A stretch of DNA of 64,000 nucleotides from Marthasterias glacialis. Its lineage: Eukaryota; Echinodermata; Asteroidea; Forcipulatida; Asteriidae. The notes below the pieces were generated by a model. The model had not been told where the DNA came from and ran no database searches. It saw only the letters and a list, made by a program, of their open reading frames with translations. A program made the translations under genes and the position numbers. The DNA lies in NCBI GenBank assembly GCA_911728455.2, contig OU452229.1, positions 2,485,001 to 2,549,000 of the forward strand, read 5' to 3'. This document shows, in pieces, positions 1 through 24,934 of this stretch. Every line of letters starts with the position of its first letter. Position 1 is the first letter of the stretch.

Positions 1-159
1 TTGACATGGTTGCAGGTTGGGAGTACATTCTCTGATATTAAGATCATCATTCTAAAGTCAAATGTGGGAGTAGAGGAAGTTACATCTATGTAAACCCATC
101 CCAGGGTCAGATTGTGTTTTTGTTTAATGCCTAATTAATGCCTACACAAATCAAAACAT

Positions 160-487
160 TCCCTTGTTATGACGAAGGAAAAACAGTAGTAAAGTCTCTC
201 GCAAGCCAATATGGCTGATCAGGCTGGTGCTTATATCCGGTTTCCTTGGCATTAAACGACTGAGAATATTTCTATCGTCTCCTGGACAGGATGCCAGTCC
301 ATCGCAGGTTACTCTCCAGCTCAAGCTGGTACCCATTTATACTCCCGTATGGAGAGAAGCAATTATGGTAAAAGTGCACCACTCAAGGACACAAGTGTCT
401 GGACTGACCAGGCCCGGTTTCAAACCCACACTCTGTAAATTACAGAACTTGAGTCCACTGTACCAGACCACTTGGCCACGACAGCCC
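160..487 (-). repeat. tRNA-headed SINE, minus strand
   Basis: The reverse complement begins with a class II tRNA-like head (GTCGTGGCCAAGTGGTCTGG at 466-485 on the minus strand), with a long variable arm and a B-box-like GGGTTTGAAACC. It shares head and adjoining body (ATAATTGCTTCTCT, TATAAATGGGTACC) with the copy at 21003. Its body ends in a GATGGACTGGCATCC-type segment. It lies in the PCBP intron. Confidence 0.8.
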
Positions 488-555
488 CCCCCCCCCCCAC
501 TTGTATGACAAAGCCACTCTAACATTGCTCATATTTTTTTTTTGTCTGCATACAG

Positions 556-11591
<11,036 letters not shown>

Positions 11592-11644
11592 CTTCACGCA
11601 CTGCACGTTTTTTCGCTGGTTCACGCTCTTTAGTTAATTGTGTT

Positions 11645-11683
<39 letters not shown>

Positions 11684-14600
11684 TTTTTTATAGTTTGAGG
11701 AGAATGACAACACTGTGGCAGTTGTCATTTTTCTAAAATTGGTCCTCATTGAAATAAGTGAGAATCTTCCTGTAAATCCTACTGTTTATGTATGTGTTTT
11801 CACTTGTGATGTATTTGCTGTTCCACGTGCACTTCCAAAATTAAAACATGTGACAGGAAAGTATGTCAAGTTACCAATGTCTTCTTTTTTTTTGGGGGGG
11901 GGTTATAAATCCAATTGGAATTTTTTTTATCTGAATTGAAGCAGACAGGAACCGAGTAGCGAGACAGTCATTTCCTATTTGTTTCGAAATAATCAGCTCG
12001 TGAAGTTTGGCTGAGTTGTCCTTGAACTACACCGTTATTGTTGCCACTCTAGGAACAATTACCCAAGAGGCCCAGTTACCTTGTAGGTGAATGTTAACTT
12101 GGAAAGCAACCCCAAATCGCAATGAGGGGAAATTATCTTAAGATTTATACTCTTTGAGATTTGCTCACTGTCATAATCACTGCTATCACCATCACTGACT
12201 CAAGAAATCATGTTAATTCAAAACGTGCATTTATTTTTAATCATGCTTCGTTGTCATTTTGTAGGGTTGAAGGTACAATAGAAGTTAATAAAAGAGGTGT
12301 TTGGATTATTAATCTTGTGGTACTAGTTAAAACGCAAAAAAATGTTTAATGGACATTTCTGATTCTTTACATGCTACTTGTCTGCACTGTTGAACCTTTA
12401 TTATTTCAAACCAAGTAGAAATTGATCGTCTTTCCCTATAAATTGTGCGTGCATGATTTTGTGGGTAAGGAAAGAACACATTACAAATCAACAAAAATGC
12501 CATTTGCAGAAATGCATGAAACCTTGGATTTTTTGGGGGGCAGCATTTTTCACAGGAAGTATTTAGATCTCGTTTGATTAGCCGTGAAAGGTTTTAGTTT
12601 GAAGTCATTAAAACAATTGATTTCACATTTGGTAATGGCTTCATCGTCAACATTGTTATAAAAATGATTTGAAGCATACATTTGTGGGCTCTACCAAAAC
12701 AAAATCGGATTGACTTATGGAATGTTTGCTTGCATTAGATCACCATTTATTGAATCTCGGTAATTTGTGGCAGCAGAAATTTAGTTCTGTGTAGTGTAAT
12801 ATGTGTGGTCCAAAATGAGTGTCTTTAATTTATTTATTCAATCGTATTTGCCACTCATACCCATTTTTTTTTAAAGAAAACTGCACTTCACATGAGGTTG
12901 AAGTGTTGGTGTAAATGTTACCTTGTGATGATCGCAGAAGCCACCTCTAACGGGATGTTTGTAGATAGCTGAGATGACATGGTAGACAAGACTTAATAGT
13001 AATCTAGTATGGTAGAAGATACACATCTTGAGTTAACACTTGAGTCTAATTGGAGACCAAAGGTTCACTAAATAGTTATTGCTCACGGGGGGGGGGGGGG
13101 GGGTAACAGGTGCCCAGTAGAGAGTTTTCTTAAACATAGAACAGGTTGGACTATAGTGGGAAAGTAACACTGGTACCCAGCAGATGTATTCATACCAACT
13201 CTCACCTTTGTATAATTAGCATTATTTATTTCATTTTATTTGGCATTCTAAACATGACGGTTATATCAGCTTAAAATTTTTGGTTTTCTTTGAATATTGC
13301 AGATTTGACTCATTTTCAAACGCGATATCCAACTTTTTGGATAAAAGATAGCTTACAGCATTGGTTTTCAGATTTAATTGGTATCATATGTGTACTATAA
13401 CATTTTTTTTTAGATTAAATTCATCAGCAAAAAGATGTCAATTCTCAGCTAGCAATAATCAAAGTGTGTTCGTCTGAAGCACAAACTACTTTTTTTTTTA
13501 AACTTCCATGGGAGACAAACACTCTGATATTACTAGGAAAGTTTCCTCTCCTTTCAGTTTCAACGTCACTAGATTTTGACGGTATTTTACTGAGAATAAA
13601 CACATTGTGTATGTACTGCCAATGTTAACAGTACCTTTTCTTTATGAAGGTCATGTGTTACAGACAGTGATACATGTTCCAGTAAACGTCTCATTCAGAA
13701 AGAGGATTTGAACTTTTCTGCTTGGAAATCATTTTTGAGATAGGGTCTAAAATACTGATGCAAAAAAATAACAACATAAAACAAACGCCGACAAGTGAAT
13801 TTGTAGACGTATATGTATGTTGTTTATTAACCTTTTATTCTACAAATGGACAATGCATCTATAATTAATAAGGGCATTGTCTTGTACTTACACCAGCGTT
13901 TTATGTTTTCATTGTTTGAGTCCTTTCATTTATTTTGAAATTGGGGAGGGAAAAACATTGAAGTTGTGAACCAGCGAAACTGCTTCCTCGTGCTAGTATG
14001 CAGCATCATGCAGTGTGTTTTTATTAGCTCGCAACTTGTCTGGTATTTTGTGTGCATTGTGTAGCCGTGCATGGGGTTTGACAAACCCACATGGGCGTAG
14101 TCAATATGTTCACGCAGAAAACGAAATTAATTGTTTTGCACTTGTGAATGACAATTGCCGTATTCCATAATTAGTATTCTCTAGCTTATCTTCCATAGTG
14201 TCAAAGAGGCTCCCGAATCACGTGATGTGATTGCCTAGATTGTGTATAAATAATAACTTTAAAGGGAACATCGAAACCAGATTTCCGTCCGTCCATAATG
14301 TTGCAGGTCACAGACATTCTTTTACGAACGTTAAGCATGCAGGGATTGATCAATACACTTTAATGTGTGCTTGGGTAGAAGAAGTGTGCGGAGTAGACGT
14401 GTTCAGGTTATTGTAGAATAGTTTTGCTAATAATTGGCATGACAACAGTGACAACATCTTCCACTTTTTTTTTTGACGAAATTATGTATAAATTCAGCAG
14501 AAGTTGTAAGGCTTATAAAAACCTGACCTATGTATTGAATAGTGAGTGTGTAGTCTAGAGTTAGAGTTAATATTATTGGGAAATGTGTTGAGAACATTTA

Positions 14601-15895
14601 GCTTCAACTAGGTTGGCGTTGTAGATTCCTTTGCTAGGCCACCCTGATCTAAAAGTCCTGTACAGTGCTTTGTTGAGTCGAGAGGTGAACAGGAACATTG
14701 TCATCCCATTCGCACCACAGATTTTATTTAAGAGTTTAAGGAACGCTTGTTCCTACAACATGTTCCTCTTGTCAACAAAATGAGTACGTTTGAGCATTTA
14801 GTATAACGGCCGTCAAAGACCTGATACTTAATGGAGGCAATTGCCTCCGTTGCCCCTGGTCATTGCCTTGGTGCCCTTGAAATGTTCCAATAGAAATGTA
14901 CAATTTCCTCATATAGAGGGCAGCCCCTTTATCAAGAAGAAAAAACATTGGTGGCCCTTGCCATTCCAAGAACGCAGCAATCTTGGCCTGCATCGAAACA
15001 GTTGATTGGGACTAAACAGTGTGTAGCGTTGGGGGGGCACGGCCCGTGTAATCCAAAGAAAGACAGTGTAAGTTTTCGTACATGCTGTTGTTGTTCTTTA
15101 CAACTTGCGGTTTGATTTGATCACAGTTTCCTTTCTGTTTTCATTCAATACATCTTGATATCATCATGTTGCACATTCATAGCATTATATTAGAAGGAAT
15201 AGATAGGCCTATACATCTTGTATTATTGTAAGACTTTCCAGAGCTGAATATGTACATATTATTTGTTCGTGTTTTACCGCTGAGAGAGGTAGACTCCTAA
15301 CGTCTAGGTTCATTTTAAGTACATCATGTTAATATGATATTAATTACTCTTCGTACAAACGTCTGATTTTTTTTCCTGGACTGAAGAAACAAGTCTGTGA
15401 AGATGTTCTTCCATTTATTTTCTTGCCGTTTTCTCGCACTTAAAGCAAACACAAATCTTCAAACCAATTAACATTTATTGAGAAAGTTAAGTCCATTGAA
15501 GTATTTAATTTTATTGTTTAACAAAAAAAAACAAAAAAAAAACAATTGTTTTAATTTGGTTCATTGTCTAATTTTGCACTTCCAACTAATACGACCAAGG
15601 CAATTTTGTTTTTAACTGCGTAGTAAATTGGTGTGTCTTCATATTGATAACATTTGCAATCTTTAAAAATACACTTATTTGTATTTCTTGTTCTTTTTAT
15701 TTTGGTGAAATATAATTAAGGGAGGTTTGTGGGCTAATCAGTATTGTTTTGATGATTTTTTTGGATCTTTTTTAACGACATTTGACTATTGAGTTTTTCA
15801 AGTTCATTTGATAATAGGTATAAAACAGCATGGTTTAAATTTGCAAGGTTACTTGTGTGTAACTGACACGTGTAAAAAGATACACTTCAAACAAC
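11592..15895 (+). other. PCBP 3' UTR and flanking non-coding DNA
   Basis: No gene is supported here. The first part must be PCBP 3' UTR. It has a long T tract (about 11649-11691), a G tract at 13087-13103 and candidate AATAAA signals such as 13595-13600; the true polyadenylation site cannot be chosen from sequence alone. Short open frames have no domain pattern. Confidence 0.5.
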
Positions 15896-16029
15896 GGGAG
15901 GCTTTGGAACGCTAGGTGGCAGCAGACTCACCAGGTAAAATGCCATTGTTTACGTAGGTATGAGCATGCTCACGTTTCCGAGAACAATGGGTATAGCTGG
16001 TAAGTCTGCTGCCACCTAGCGTCCTCCAT
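15896..16029. mobile_element. MITE family 3 with paired CTCF-like motifs
   Basis: Inverted ends around motif ACGCTAGGTGGCAGCAG (15909-15925) and CTGCTGCCACCTAGCGT (16006-16022). The middle shares AACAATGG and CATTGTTT blocks with the other copies. Confidence 0.83.
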
Positions 16030-16837
16030 TGGAAAGAAACCAAGATTCTCTGATTCTAGTGATTTTCAAATCTTCACATTTAAACTTGACTTCCAGGTTC
16101 CTATTCAAAAGACTCTTCCTTCTCTCATCCAACTATGTTTTGACTAAGAAGAGCCAAAAAGCAACGACATTAATTTGTGTGCCAAACATTTGAGAATAGG
16201 GATAAAGTATAATCAATATTAATACACACAAAATGAATCAAAATTATCCGCACAGTAAATTGTCTTCAGGTATTTAGGTTGTATTTGAAATATTAAACTT
16301 TCAAATAAGTGTATCAAATAATTGTTCAACACATTGATGTCATGCGATATGCAGAGCTCACCCAAATGAAATTACATTATTTAAAACCCCACCACCACTG
16401 AAACAAATTCAAAGCCCATTTTCAATCCACCTGACATGTATAAACCAACTTCTGACATAAATATTGAATTTCCATTAGAAACATTTATACACAAAAACGA
16501 TTTACGTATATGTCTTAAAACACAAACCATACTTGTGCACAATTGTCTTATCACATATTCCGACTATTTAATCTCAAGCTCTCTAATAAATCCGCTTATC
16601 CATTAGGATACTTCAAGAAAAAGTGCAGCATTGGATTTTGGAAAAGTCAAATAATCCCATATGCTCTTGTTTTCAACAAAGTTACCACACAAGCAATCTG
16701 TAAAATGTAATGTCCTTTGGTGGTCACATTTTAGTGAAAATGTGCGTTTGTCAGAAATGTTGTGCTCATTCATATCATGCTTAACAAGCAACACAAATTT
16801 GGGGGTCTTCAAAGGCTCTATTCTCCTCTATGACCCT

Positions 16838-17020
16838 GAGCAAGTTAGGGTGGGCGACTAGACTTGACTAGACTAACCGCAAACAGTGACGTAGCTCTCG
16901 AATGGACAAGATGGACCACGCTCCAGTGCATGGTTCGATATGGTCAATCTCCCTGTGCTCTATGGTTTCTGGTTAGTCTAGTCGATCTAGTCAAGTCTAG
17001 TCGCCACCCGAACTTGCTCC
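16838..17020. mobile_element. Inverted-repeat element, GACTAGACTTGACTAGAC ends
   Basis: About 40-base inverted ends: GAGCAAGTT, GGGTGGGCGACTAGACTTG and CTAGACTAACC on the left, mirrored on the right to AACTTGCTC, with a ~90-base unique centre. Only copy in the window. Confidence 0.75.
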
Positions 17021-17034
17021 CTTATAAATGATAA

Positions 17035-17240
17035 TTCTAAAAACTCCAGGGGGCCTTACCCATTTATGGGACAGGCTGACCCCCAAAGTGGTTAAAAATT
17101 GGGAATATAACTTGGATTCTGCGTCAGCTTGATCCATTTCTTTGTCATGTTGACACAGATTCCGGGTCATACTGACCCCAGAAATGGGTCAGGCCCCCAC
17201 GGGACCCGGGTCAATTTTGGCCCGGGAGTTTTTAGAGTGC
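17035..17240. mobile_element. MITE family 4, TGACCCAGAAATGGGTCA type
   Basis: Ends TCTAAAAACTCC / GGGAGTTTTTAGAGTGC. The interior is rich in short CTGACCC / GGGTCAG inverted motifs. A second copy is at 26227-26486. Confidence 0.78.
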
Positions 17241-19556
17241 ATTGGATGACGCCAAGGTGTGGTGACTACACTTAGGTAGCTATTACGGGCTTGGGAAAAA
17301 ACTGCAATTTGTCTATACTTGTCTTATCCATTCTCAGTAAATAATGACCTCAATGTTTATATCCCTCTTCCATGCTAACTAATTGAATAATTCTCCACCC
17401 TTTAAAACTTCCTTAATTGTGGGAGGTGTGCTGATATATTAACAATGTTCTGTTTATTTAGTGAGGCTAGTTTGAGTTGTACTTAATTTGTTTATATTGC
17501 TTTAAATATATAAATATATATATATAAATCAATTTAATGGAACGATTCATTTTAACCCGACACTGCTGTTGTGTCAATATTATAACAACCTGTGTATTGG
17601 TATACCAGCTGTAGCTTTGTATTCATGTGATAAGATTCAATACTTAATTTCATTTACTTAGGCACTCGTGTTCAGTTGTACTTCTTAGCAAACTATTCTG
17701 AGACAATTTCATAAAGAAACTGCGGTATCCGATTAAATGAAAGATGTAAGTAATATAGCTGTGGATTGGACAAAGCAGTTGATGCTAATCATTGGACCGT
17801 GATAGTTACTATTAGTTCTAATAATGTTGGAAATAAATCGGTTGTAGATTATTAATTCTTTTTAAGCATTTGCTATTTAAAAAAAAATAGATGTCTAAGC
17901 TACTTCCTCTCGCCGCAACAATTTTAGCGTAAGCCAGTTACAGTGTATGATAGCTTAATATAACTTATAAAAAAACAATGTGACAGTATTAATATAATTC
18001 CAGATAATAGTTGGTAAAATGGTTCATGTTTACTTCACGGCAAGTGAATACAGATCCTGGTATTTATTGTGGCATTAACGTCTTCCAGAGAAATAAACAT
18101 TTGTTGGACATTTCTAGTAAGGCAGCTTTTGCAGAATCTTGTAAGGCTCCTTTTGTAATCAACCATCACTGTGATGTCAAGTCTTTTCTACTTTTACAAT
18201 AAGCCCATTTGAAAAGGAAAAAAAAATACTCAACTTTATGTTACCCATTAACTTGACTGAGCTGTTGTTTAAACACTACTCACGGGGCTAGCTTTTGACC
18301 ATGATTTACCAAGGTCACAATATTAAGCTGGTAAGTCATGGTTCCAATCATTTCTTTAGGTATCTGTTCACTCGGAGTGTCACATGAGAAATCATGTTTT
18401 TGTTTTTAAGGAATAAGATTGAAAAGGGGATTTAAAAAAAGAAAAAGGGTATACCTTATTTTGTTAACAGTGTGTGTTTTGATTGGTCCATTGTTATCTG
18501 AAAGAGTACCAACTCATTTTTAGTAAAAGTATATATTACTGACATTCAGTTTGAATTAAAATAATAATTGGAACCAAACAACTGGTTCAGATAGCCATTG
18601 TCATGGGTAAGGTTGAATTTATCGTTGCTATTTCTGATGGGTTTTGTGATAGGTATCGTGGCTTGAGTTGCCCGGGATACCCTCTTTTCCGTATTTAAAA
18701 TGTATTGTCATATTCTCAGTTTTGATGTGGGGAATGATGAGCAAAGGGAAGGGCCATCCTACAGGGGTAAAGTTTTTTCAAATAATGTTAGTCATATTTT
18801 TGGTTGTAACTGAAACTCGGTTGCATGTAATGTTCAGTGAGCATTCGAGTATTTTCAAACTAACCTTTTACCCATGCTGTGCACATTTATAGAAAAACTG
18901 CACCATTGTTTTTCTTCTTAAAAAAAAAAAAACTACCTTTGCTGTGTTCTGAACTGCCAAAAGATTTGACGGTTGTTCAAAGACAGAAATGTAACACTGG
19001 TCTCATGTGGCCCTTCCAAGCTACGTGACACCCACATCATTTCATTCTCGAATTGTCGATAGGCACCTATGTTTACATTTCTCGATTTGTAAGACAACAA
19101 GCGAGCTAAGTAATTTGAAAAATCTTTATGGATTCCTGTATCTGTATCGCTCCTCGCATATCAGAGAGGATGTTGACAGGCACCTTTTAGATATTAGGTC
19201 ATAATATAAAATGAGCATTACAAGAAGGAATTGTGGGTTAAACCGGTCAATGATGGTTTGATATAAGCAGGACATTACTAGTCTAGATTAAGCTTATTAT
19301 ATAAAGCATGCGTATTGTATACTTTGATGTGTGAATAAAACAGCTGCACACAATTATGGCATTGAATCTCAATGAACCTTCATAAAGGAGTGTATGATTG
19401 GTTAAAACAGGACAGACCATAGGAACTTAGTTTCATTAAGACAGGATACCAGTCTGGTGGCTGTTTCATGATTAGACTATATTGAATATTTTGCTGGGAG
19501 TGGGACTATAAGGTGGGACCTAAAATGTGATTACAGTTATCTTTTATGGTATTCAC
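17241..19556. other. Intergenic, no feature recognised
   Basis: AT-rich with several 60-75 codon open frames lacking any domain pattern, and a TATATAAATATATATA tract near 17506-17526. I see no gene. Confidence 0.4.
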
Positions 19557-19832
19557 AATAGACTGATCCATTAAGCCCCGCCCCTAAATATATTGACCAA
19601 TCACAACATTGACTACATCACCTCTGTACACGTGGGAAGCACAGTGTGCGTCTCTTCAATGCCACACTACTACACGACATGCACGCACGCACGCGCTATA
19701 AGTACGCGCGCGCATGTTTACATTGCCCTTTAGGATTTTATCGTGTCGGACTTTTGTTGGACATTCGATGGCATATCCAAGGCTGTGATTGGTCAAAAAC
19801 GTAGGGGGCGGGACTAATTGGATCGGTCTATT
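19557..19832. mobile_element. MITE family 1, short subfamily
   Basis: Ends GACTGATCCATTAAGCCCCG / GGGGGCGGGACTAATTGGATCGGTC between TA-containing flanks. Inner blocks: TTGACCAATCACA, TGTACACGTGGGAAG, ATGTTTACATT, TATCGTGTCGGACTTTTG, AAGGCTGTGATTGGTCA. Purine-pyrimidine alternation (cgcacgcacgcgc, cgcgcgcgc) is in the middle. Confidence 0.87.
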
Positions 19833-20115
19833 ATCTACTAAGACATGGCTGTATCGAACAGGGTAGTTATTGGAAGGGAGGATGACACTCCTCAATAACT
19901 GTTGAGCCTCTGTCGACAAAAGAAGTAACCGACGTGGAGATAGAACCATCCAGATATAAGTTAGTCGGCAAACCCAGAACTGACTGAACATTTTGTGTTC
20001 CTTTAAAGCGCTGAAGACATACAAAATGTGTATTTAAGCCAGCAAATTGGCTTCCATACAAAAATAAAAAAAGTGTTTTAAGTTTTTTTTTTAAGCCTTC
20101 GCTATTTCCCAGTTC

Positions 20116-20591
20116 AATAGACCGATCCATTCAGCCCTGCCTACCTTACCAACTGCTTAGCAACAGCACACGGTGTGACTTTCTTGCCACGATCGCAGCA
20201 GTGGTTCGGTTGCGTCCACACACACGTATCAGAAACACACCCGTACATGGTTTTCGTGAACGGTATGGATTTAGTTTCGTGGCCTTTTGAGCAGTGCCTT
20301 GAGTCCAAAGAACAATGCAGACAGGAACTCTGTTGAACCACTTTTACACGACTGTACAGGGACCACTACTATGGGACTTGCACCCACCGAGATACGAACA
20401 ATTAAACTTAACAAAACTAAACAAAAGTGAGCACAGCTATGTGTGCTGTTGTATGTAAGAACAATGGCGGCGGGTTGTTTACTTTTCTAATGTGATATTT
20501 AATGTGTCGAACCTTTGTCGGACTTTCAGTGGCGTTGTCAAGGCTGTGATTGGTCATCACGTTAGTAGGCGGGCTTAATGGATGGGTCTAT
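20116..20591. mobile_element. MITE family 1, long subfamily
   Basis: Same ends as 19557-19832, but the interior is a different ~400-base segment (TTTCTTGCCACGATCGCAGC, ACAATGGCGGCG), shared with 55500-55902. The right-hand TTTGTCGGACTTTCAGTGGC...GTGATTGGTCA is common to both subfamilies. Confidence 0.85.
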
Positions 20592-21002
20592 ATTGAAGAA
20601 GCCCTGTTTTTATTGGACGGCTCCGTTCAGTAGTAGAGAATAAGTAATCCAAACCAACGGAGAACTGTCAACCGCTCTTTTGTGATTGAACCTGCAAAAA
20701 ATTACTTGAGTGAAAAGTGTCACGAAGAAGTTTATCATACCTGCTTGCTGTTGTTCAATTTGACATGGGTTGTTCGGTGATTGTTATAGCAATGGATATC
20801 TCATCAAGACAAGGCTTCTTGACGTCAAATACAAACTGAAATCTCTGTATCTCCACACAATTGATGATATACTTGGTGGTGGAGGCACAAATTTCAGTTC
20901 TCCTTTGGTGCTAGTTTTACTCATTCAGCTCATCGGTCACTTCATCACAACCCAAGCTTATTGTCACATCTGCTGCAATTATAGCTATTCTATTTTGTGT
21001 AG

Positions 21003-21330
21003 CGTGTCGTGGCCGAGCGGTCTAGTGCACCGGACTCGAGCTCTGATGCTCAAGTCATTGGAGGTGTGGGTTCGAATCCCGGTCATGACACTTGGTGTCC
21101 TTAAGCAAGATGCTTTACTATAATTGCTTCTCTTCACCCAGGGGTATAAATGGGTACCTGCGAGGGTAGAGGTTGATATTGAATTGTGTTTGAAAAAGCC
21201 TTCAGAGCGCCATGGCAGCTCGGGGCTGTATACTCCCCAGTGAGCTGAGAAAGATTACAGGAATGTTATTTGGCCCAATGACCAGGGCACTAAATGTAAA
21301 GCGCATTGAACTGGGAAAAAGAAAACCACG
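21003..21330 (+). repeat. tRNA-headed SINE, plus strand
   Basis: Head GTCGTGGCCGAGCGGTCTAG (A box) with a class II long variable arm and a perfect B box GGGTTCGAATCCC (about 21067-21079), then a body with CTTCTCTTCACCCAGGGG and TATAAATGGGTACC. It ends in CTAAATGTAAAGCGCATTGAAC. The head resembles tRNA-Ser/Leu. No functional tRNA is called because it runs directly into the SINE body. Confidence 0.85.
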
Positions 21331-21836
21331 TCCATCAATTCCCCAGTGTGTTGCCCCTTGAACTCGGGTTGCAACATGAAGTTGTTGTATACGAAGATTA
21401 ATTTGTATGAACTTGTTTTATTCCAATATCTGCAGAATATCATCGGAAATCACTGGTCTTCCAGCTTTTTGATTGGTGAAGCACCTTCCGTCCACTCTAT
21501 TTCAAGCGCAATAAGCATAATATATGCAGCGGTATGTATTTTTTTGTGTGTGTACAGAAGGGGACAGTACAGCACGCCTGTAAATTCATCACAAGATGTA
21601 TTCTAGGTATGATGCAGTTCAACTGCCGTCACATACACTGACATTAACGTGTAAACATCTCAACAAGTTTGTATTCAGTTGTAATTAGGAAATGGATCTC
21701 TTTCCTTGGTTCAAATTAATGGCAATAACTATCTATACGTGTTAACTTAACAGAAGATTGTTACAGTTGCAGTAGAGATTCACACGATGACAAACCTGAC
21801 TCCAGTAGGCTTCACTCAAGGTCAATTTTCAGTACA

Positions 21837-22047
21837 CCTTTCCCATGAAATATGTAAATTGCACATCACGCATGCGCACAACACTACTGGTGGGGAAAAT
21901 GAGGGAATAACGCGCCTTTTTGTGTGGGGCTAATAGTGGCGTAAAGCACACGCGTCTGTACGTCTGCCTGGTGCGGCAACTCTATGGCGTTTGCCAACAA
22001 TGTATGTACGCATGCGTGAATGTAGTTAGCACATTTCATGGCAAAGG
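21837..22047. mobile_element. MITE family 7, CCTTTCCCATGAAATATG ends
   Basis: Left CCTTTCCCATGAAATATGTA; right TTAGCACATTTCATGGCAAAGG. Inner GCATGCGCAC and GGCGTTTGCCAAC blocks are shared with 40719-40942. Confidence 0.8.
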
Positions 22048-23975
22048 CTAATTACCTTGTCTACGAGGTCCAGTAATTTTAGACTCTTGATGTCTTCAAA
22101 GGTTTGGTTATAGGCTTTTAGGGATAAGAACTCTCTCTCTCACAAACTACACTATTTCGTAGACGTGTTTTTATGCAGAGGAAGTTCCACAAAGTCTACT
22201 TACAGTTTTATTTAAATGATTTCATTTTGGGCTATGATATTTACCTAAGTGCGGCCATGGAATATATAAATCAGTTTAATAAAGTGTATGGCCATGAAGA
22301 GAGAGTCAGATTGTGTGTGGGTGTGTTTGACATAAGGGCGTAATTTGTCTAGATGTAAATACTTCATTCAGATGATAAAACGCAGAGTGGAACTTCACGC
22401 TGATTTTACAAAATAAACTTCATGTTTGTAGCAGGACGTTCCTATACAAAAAAAAAATATGTCTGCAACCCAGCCTCGTCCTAGCGGCAGAGATGGTGAT
22501 GTTGGCCGGGTACCTGTTCACGCAATAAGTCATGATACCTTAGGTATAATGGGATGTACTTTAGTGTATTCTTTGGTGTATATAAAAAGAAAGCTCTATG
22601 TAAAATCGCAGGCCACACCATCTGTCAAAAACAAAAAGTTTTCATATTTAGGATACGGGTATAATTGCCACGCTGTTAGCATGACACTGCCAACATCACT
22701 TATTATACACAGTCTAATGTAAGTAGTTTGTTGGCCCATGCTGAATATTATATATCCTTGTACAAAGGGATCAGTAGTTTGGGCCAAAGTTTGTACAGTT
22801 TTTGTTTTTAGAAGGTAAAGAGATTTTGTCAGTCATCTACTTATTTGTCTACTGCTGGTGCTACATATGGGGCTTGTTGGTGTGGCTTTGTTTGTGTGTG
22901 ATGGGAGATAAACCATACATATAGCATATATTGATGAGGAAGCATTGCGTAATTGCGAAATGTGCACGACGGAGAAACTATTTACAGATATTATCACAGA
23001 ATAATTTTTATGGGTTGTACAAAAGGCGGACTTTTGGAGGTATTCTTGTAAGTAACGATGTTACTCGCCATTCGACACCTTGCATTCCCAACTAAAAAGT
23101 GAAATCGAAGAGGTGACTTAATGCTTTGCAAACCAAACTATATAATTACAACCCACAAGAGTGAGAAGTTCTGGTGATTTTTTAACATTGTATGTGATTA
23201 GGCTTTCCTTCCCGTATAAGGATGGGATGTTAAAAAGACAGTTAGAACGCCTATTTATTAGGGTATCTCATATTAGAATTTTAGAGTGTGTGGATCATTC
23301 GTTTTGTGCTATGGCCGAGTTTTTTAAAGAATCGGTATACCATTTGTATCACGTGCGATTATTCGTCCCTTTTACATCAGAGTTTGATATCCTGCTATGC
23401 AAAACATGGACTGGATGATGATGATATCATCAAGTATGAATCTGTTGGTTTTTTATCAAGGTTAAGGTTAATTTTAATCATCAATAATGTGATAAATCCC
23501 TTCCCGATCAGCCTACGTATTGTTTTCAAAACTTTACCCAAACATTGAGACAAGGCAGACATTTGAGTTGAAATAAGAACCCAAGGTTGTGTCTGTTTGG
23601 TGGTGGTGTTTTTGATAAAACAAATCAAATTGAAGCTGTTTTTTTTTTGCGAGGTAGTAAAATCCCAAGACTAAGGCTTTGTCCATTCAAAGCATTGCGA
23701 ATATAATAGAACTATTGTGCCATTGGAGTGCATCACGTTGTTTTTGTGGTTTCAAAGCTCATTAGTTACCTAATTAATGTTCAATAGACTGCCAAGACTA
23801 CACCTTAATGTGGATTACACAGACTGTGAGGCACAGTGACCATTTTGAATTCACGAAATAGATTGAACGCTTCATCAAATGTAAAATCCTTTGGATGTTT
23901 TTATCTCGTAAACGGCAACCTTGCGGGTGGCTTAATGGCTACTTCCCATACAGCCGAGTTTGATCTCTATAGTGT
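22048..23975. other. Intergenic, no feature recognised
   Basis: AT-rich sequence with short meaningless open frames. I see no gene or repeat I can place. Confidence 0.4.
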
Positions 23976-24150
23976 CAGTCTGGCTCTTTTGAGAGTGAAA
24001 CTCACTCTTCACCACTCTATTTTTGAGTGAAAGTGGAGTGAATTTCACTCTGAATCTAGTGAAAATACATGTTTTTCACTGTAAAAAGAGTTGTCCGCCA
24101 TATGGCTCCTTGCAAGAGTGGCACTGGTATGGCGGACAAAAAGAGTGGTT
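23976..24150. mobile_element. MITE family 5, CACTCT-rich element
   Basis: CTGGCTCTTTTGAGAGTGAAA ... ATGGCGGACAAAAAGAGTGG. Full of GAGTGAAA / TTTCACTC inverted motifs and a TTGTCCGCCATA / TATGGCGGACAA pair. The inverted relative is at 53727-53910. Confidence 0.72.
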
Positions 24151-24436
24151 TTTCAATACCGGTATATAATTATTATATCAGAATCAAGTTCTTCTCAAGC
24201 TTAATAACAAGATGTGCAGTTTTACAAGAGCCTGTAGAGGGAATAGGGATACCACGTTACCAAGACAACCAGTTACTGTTTGTGCATGTACATGGATGCA
24301 TTTGTGTCAACGGTGAACCCTAATTCTTACGTAGTCATAAATCAAGTGTTATAATCAATGTGATTCTCTCCAGAGGTGCCGTTTTGGTTTGTATTTGTTT
24401 TGTCAAAACTAAAAAGAGGGAAATTGTACCGCACCA

Positions 24437-24590
24437 GGGCCCGATTTCATAGAGCTGCTTGAGCAGAAAAACTAGGTAAGCAAAACATACTTTGCTTACC
24501 AGACTAAGGTTACCAGCCAAAATACCATGTTACATGTACAACTTGTGACTGGTGTCCTGCTCATTTGCTCTAAGCAGCAAATTGGGCTCC
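24437..24590. mobile_element. Element family 8
   Basis: Ends GGGCCCGATTTCATAGAGCTGC / AAGCAGCAAATTGGGCTCC. Contains CTTTGCTTACC and TTACCAGCCAAAATACCATG, as at 2502-2742. Confidence 0.78.
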
Positions 24591-24934
24591 AGGAGTTCCA
24601 TATGGAACGAACTTTGGTCCATACTGGAGTGGGGATTGAGCTTCCATGATTTGGCCTTAACTTGCTCCCGTATCTACATTCTACCCAAACTTTCTCCGCC
24701 TATTTGAGAGAGTTGGTTGGTACCACGTGCTGGTAACGCCATTTTAAATTCAGACAAGTCTGTTTTGTTAAATTGTGTGCTCTGTGTGGATGAAATGGCC
24801 ATTGGTACGTGGTGGCGGGCTTAACTGTCTGCCATAAACGACCGGTCGAACGTAAGACTGTGTGAAATACGTCTGTTATACGCACCGTTCGACATGGACT
24901 ATTACGTCCAACGACAATTTTGAACCATTGTGTC

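Noticed and set aside
19656..20024. 122-codon minus-strand open frame
   Set aside because: It crosses the end of a family 1 MITE and unique DNA, with no conserved motif.
21003..21091. Functional tRNA-Ser/Leu gene
   Set aside because: A and B boxes are good, but the sequence continues into a SINE body shared with 160-487 and lacks a clean terminator.
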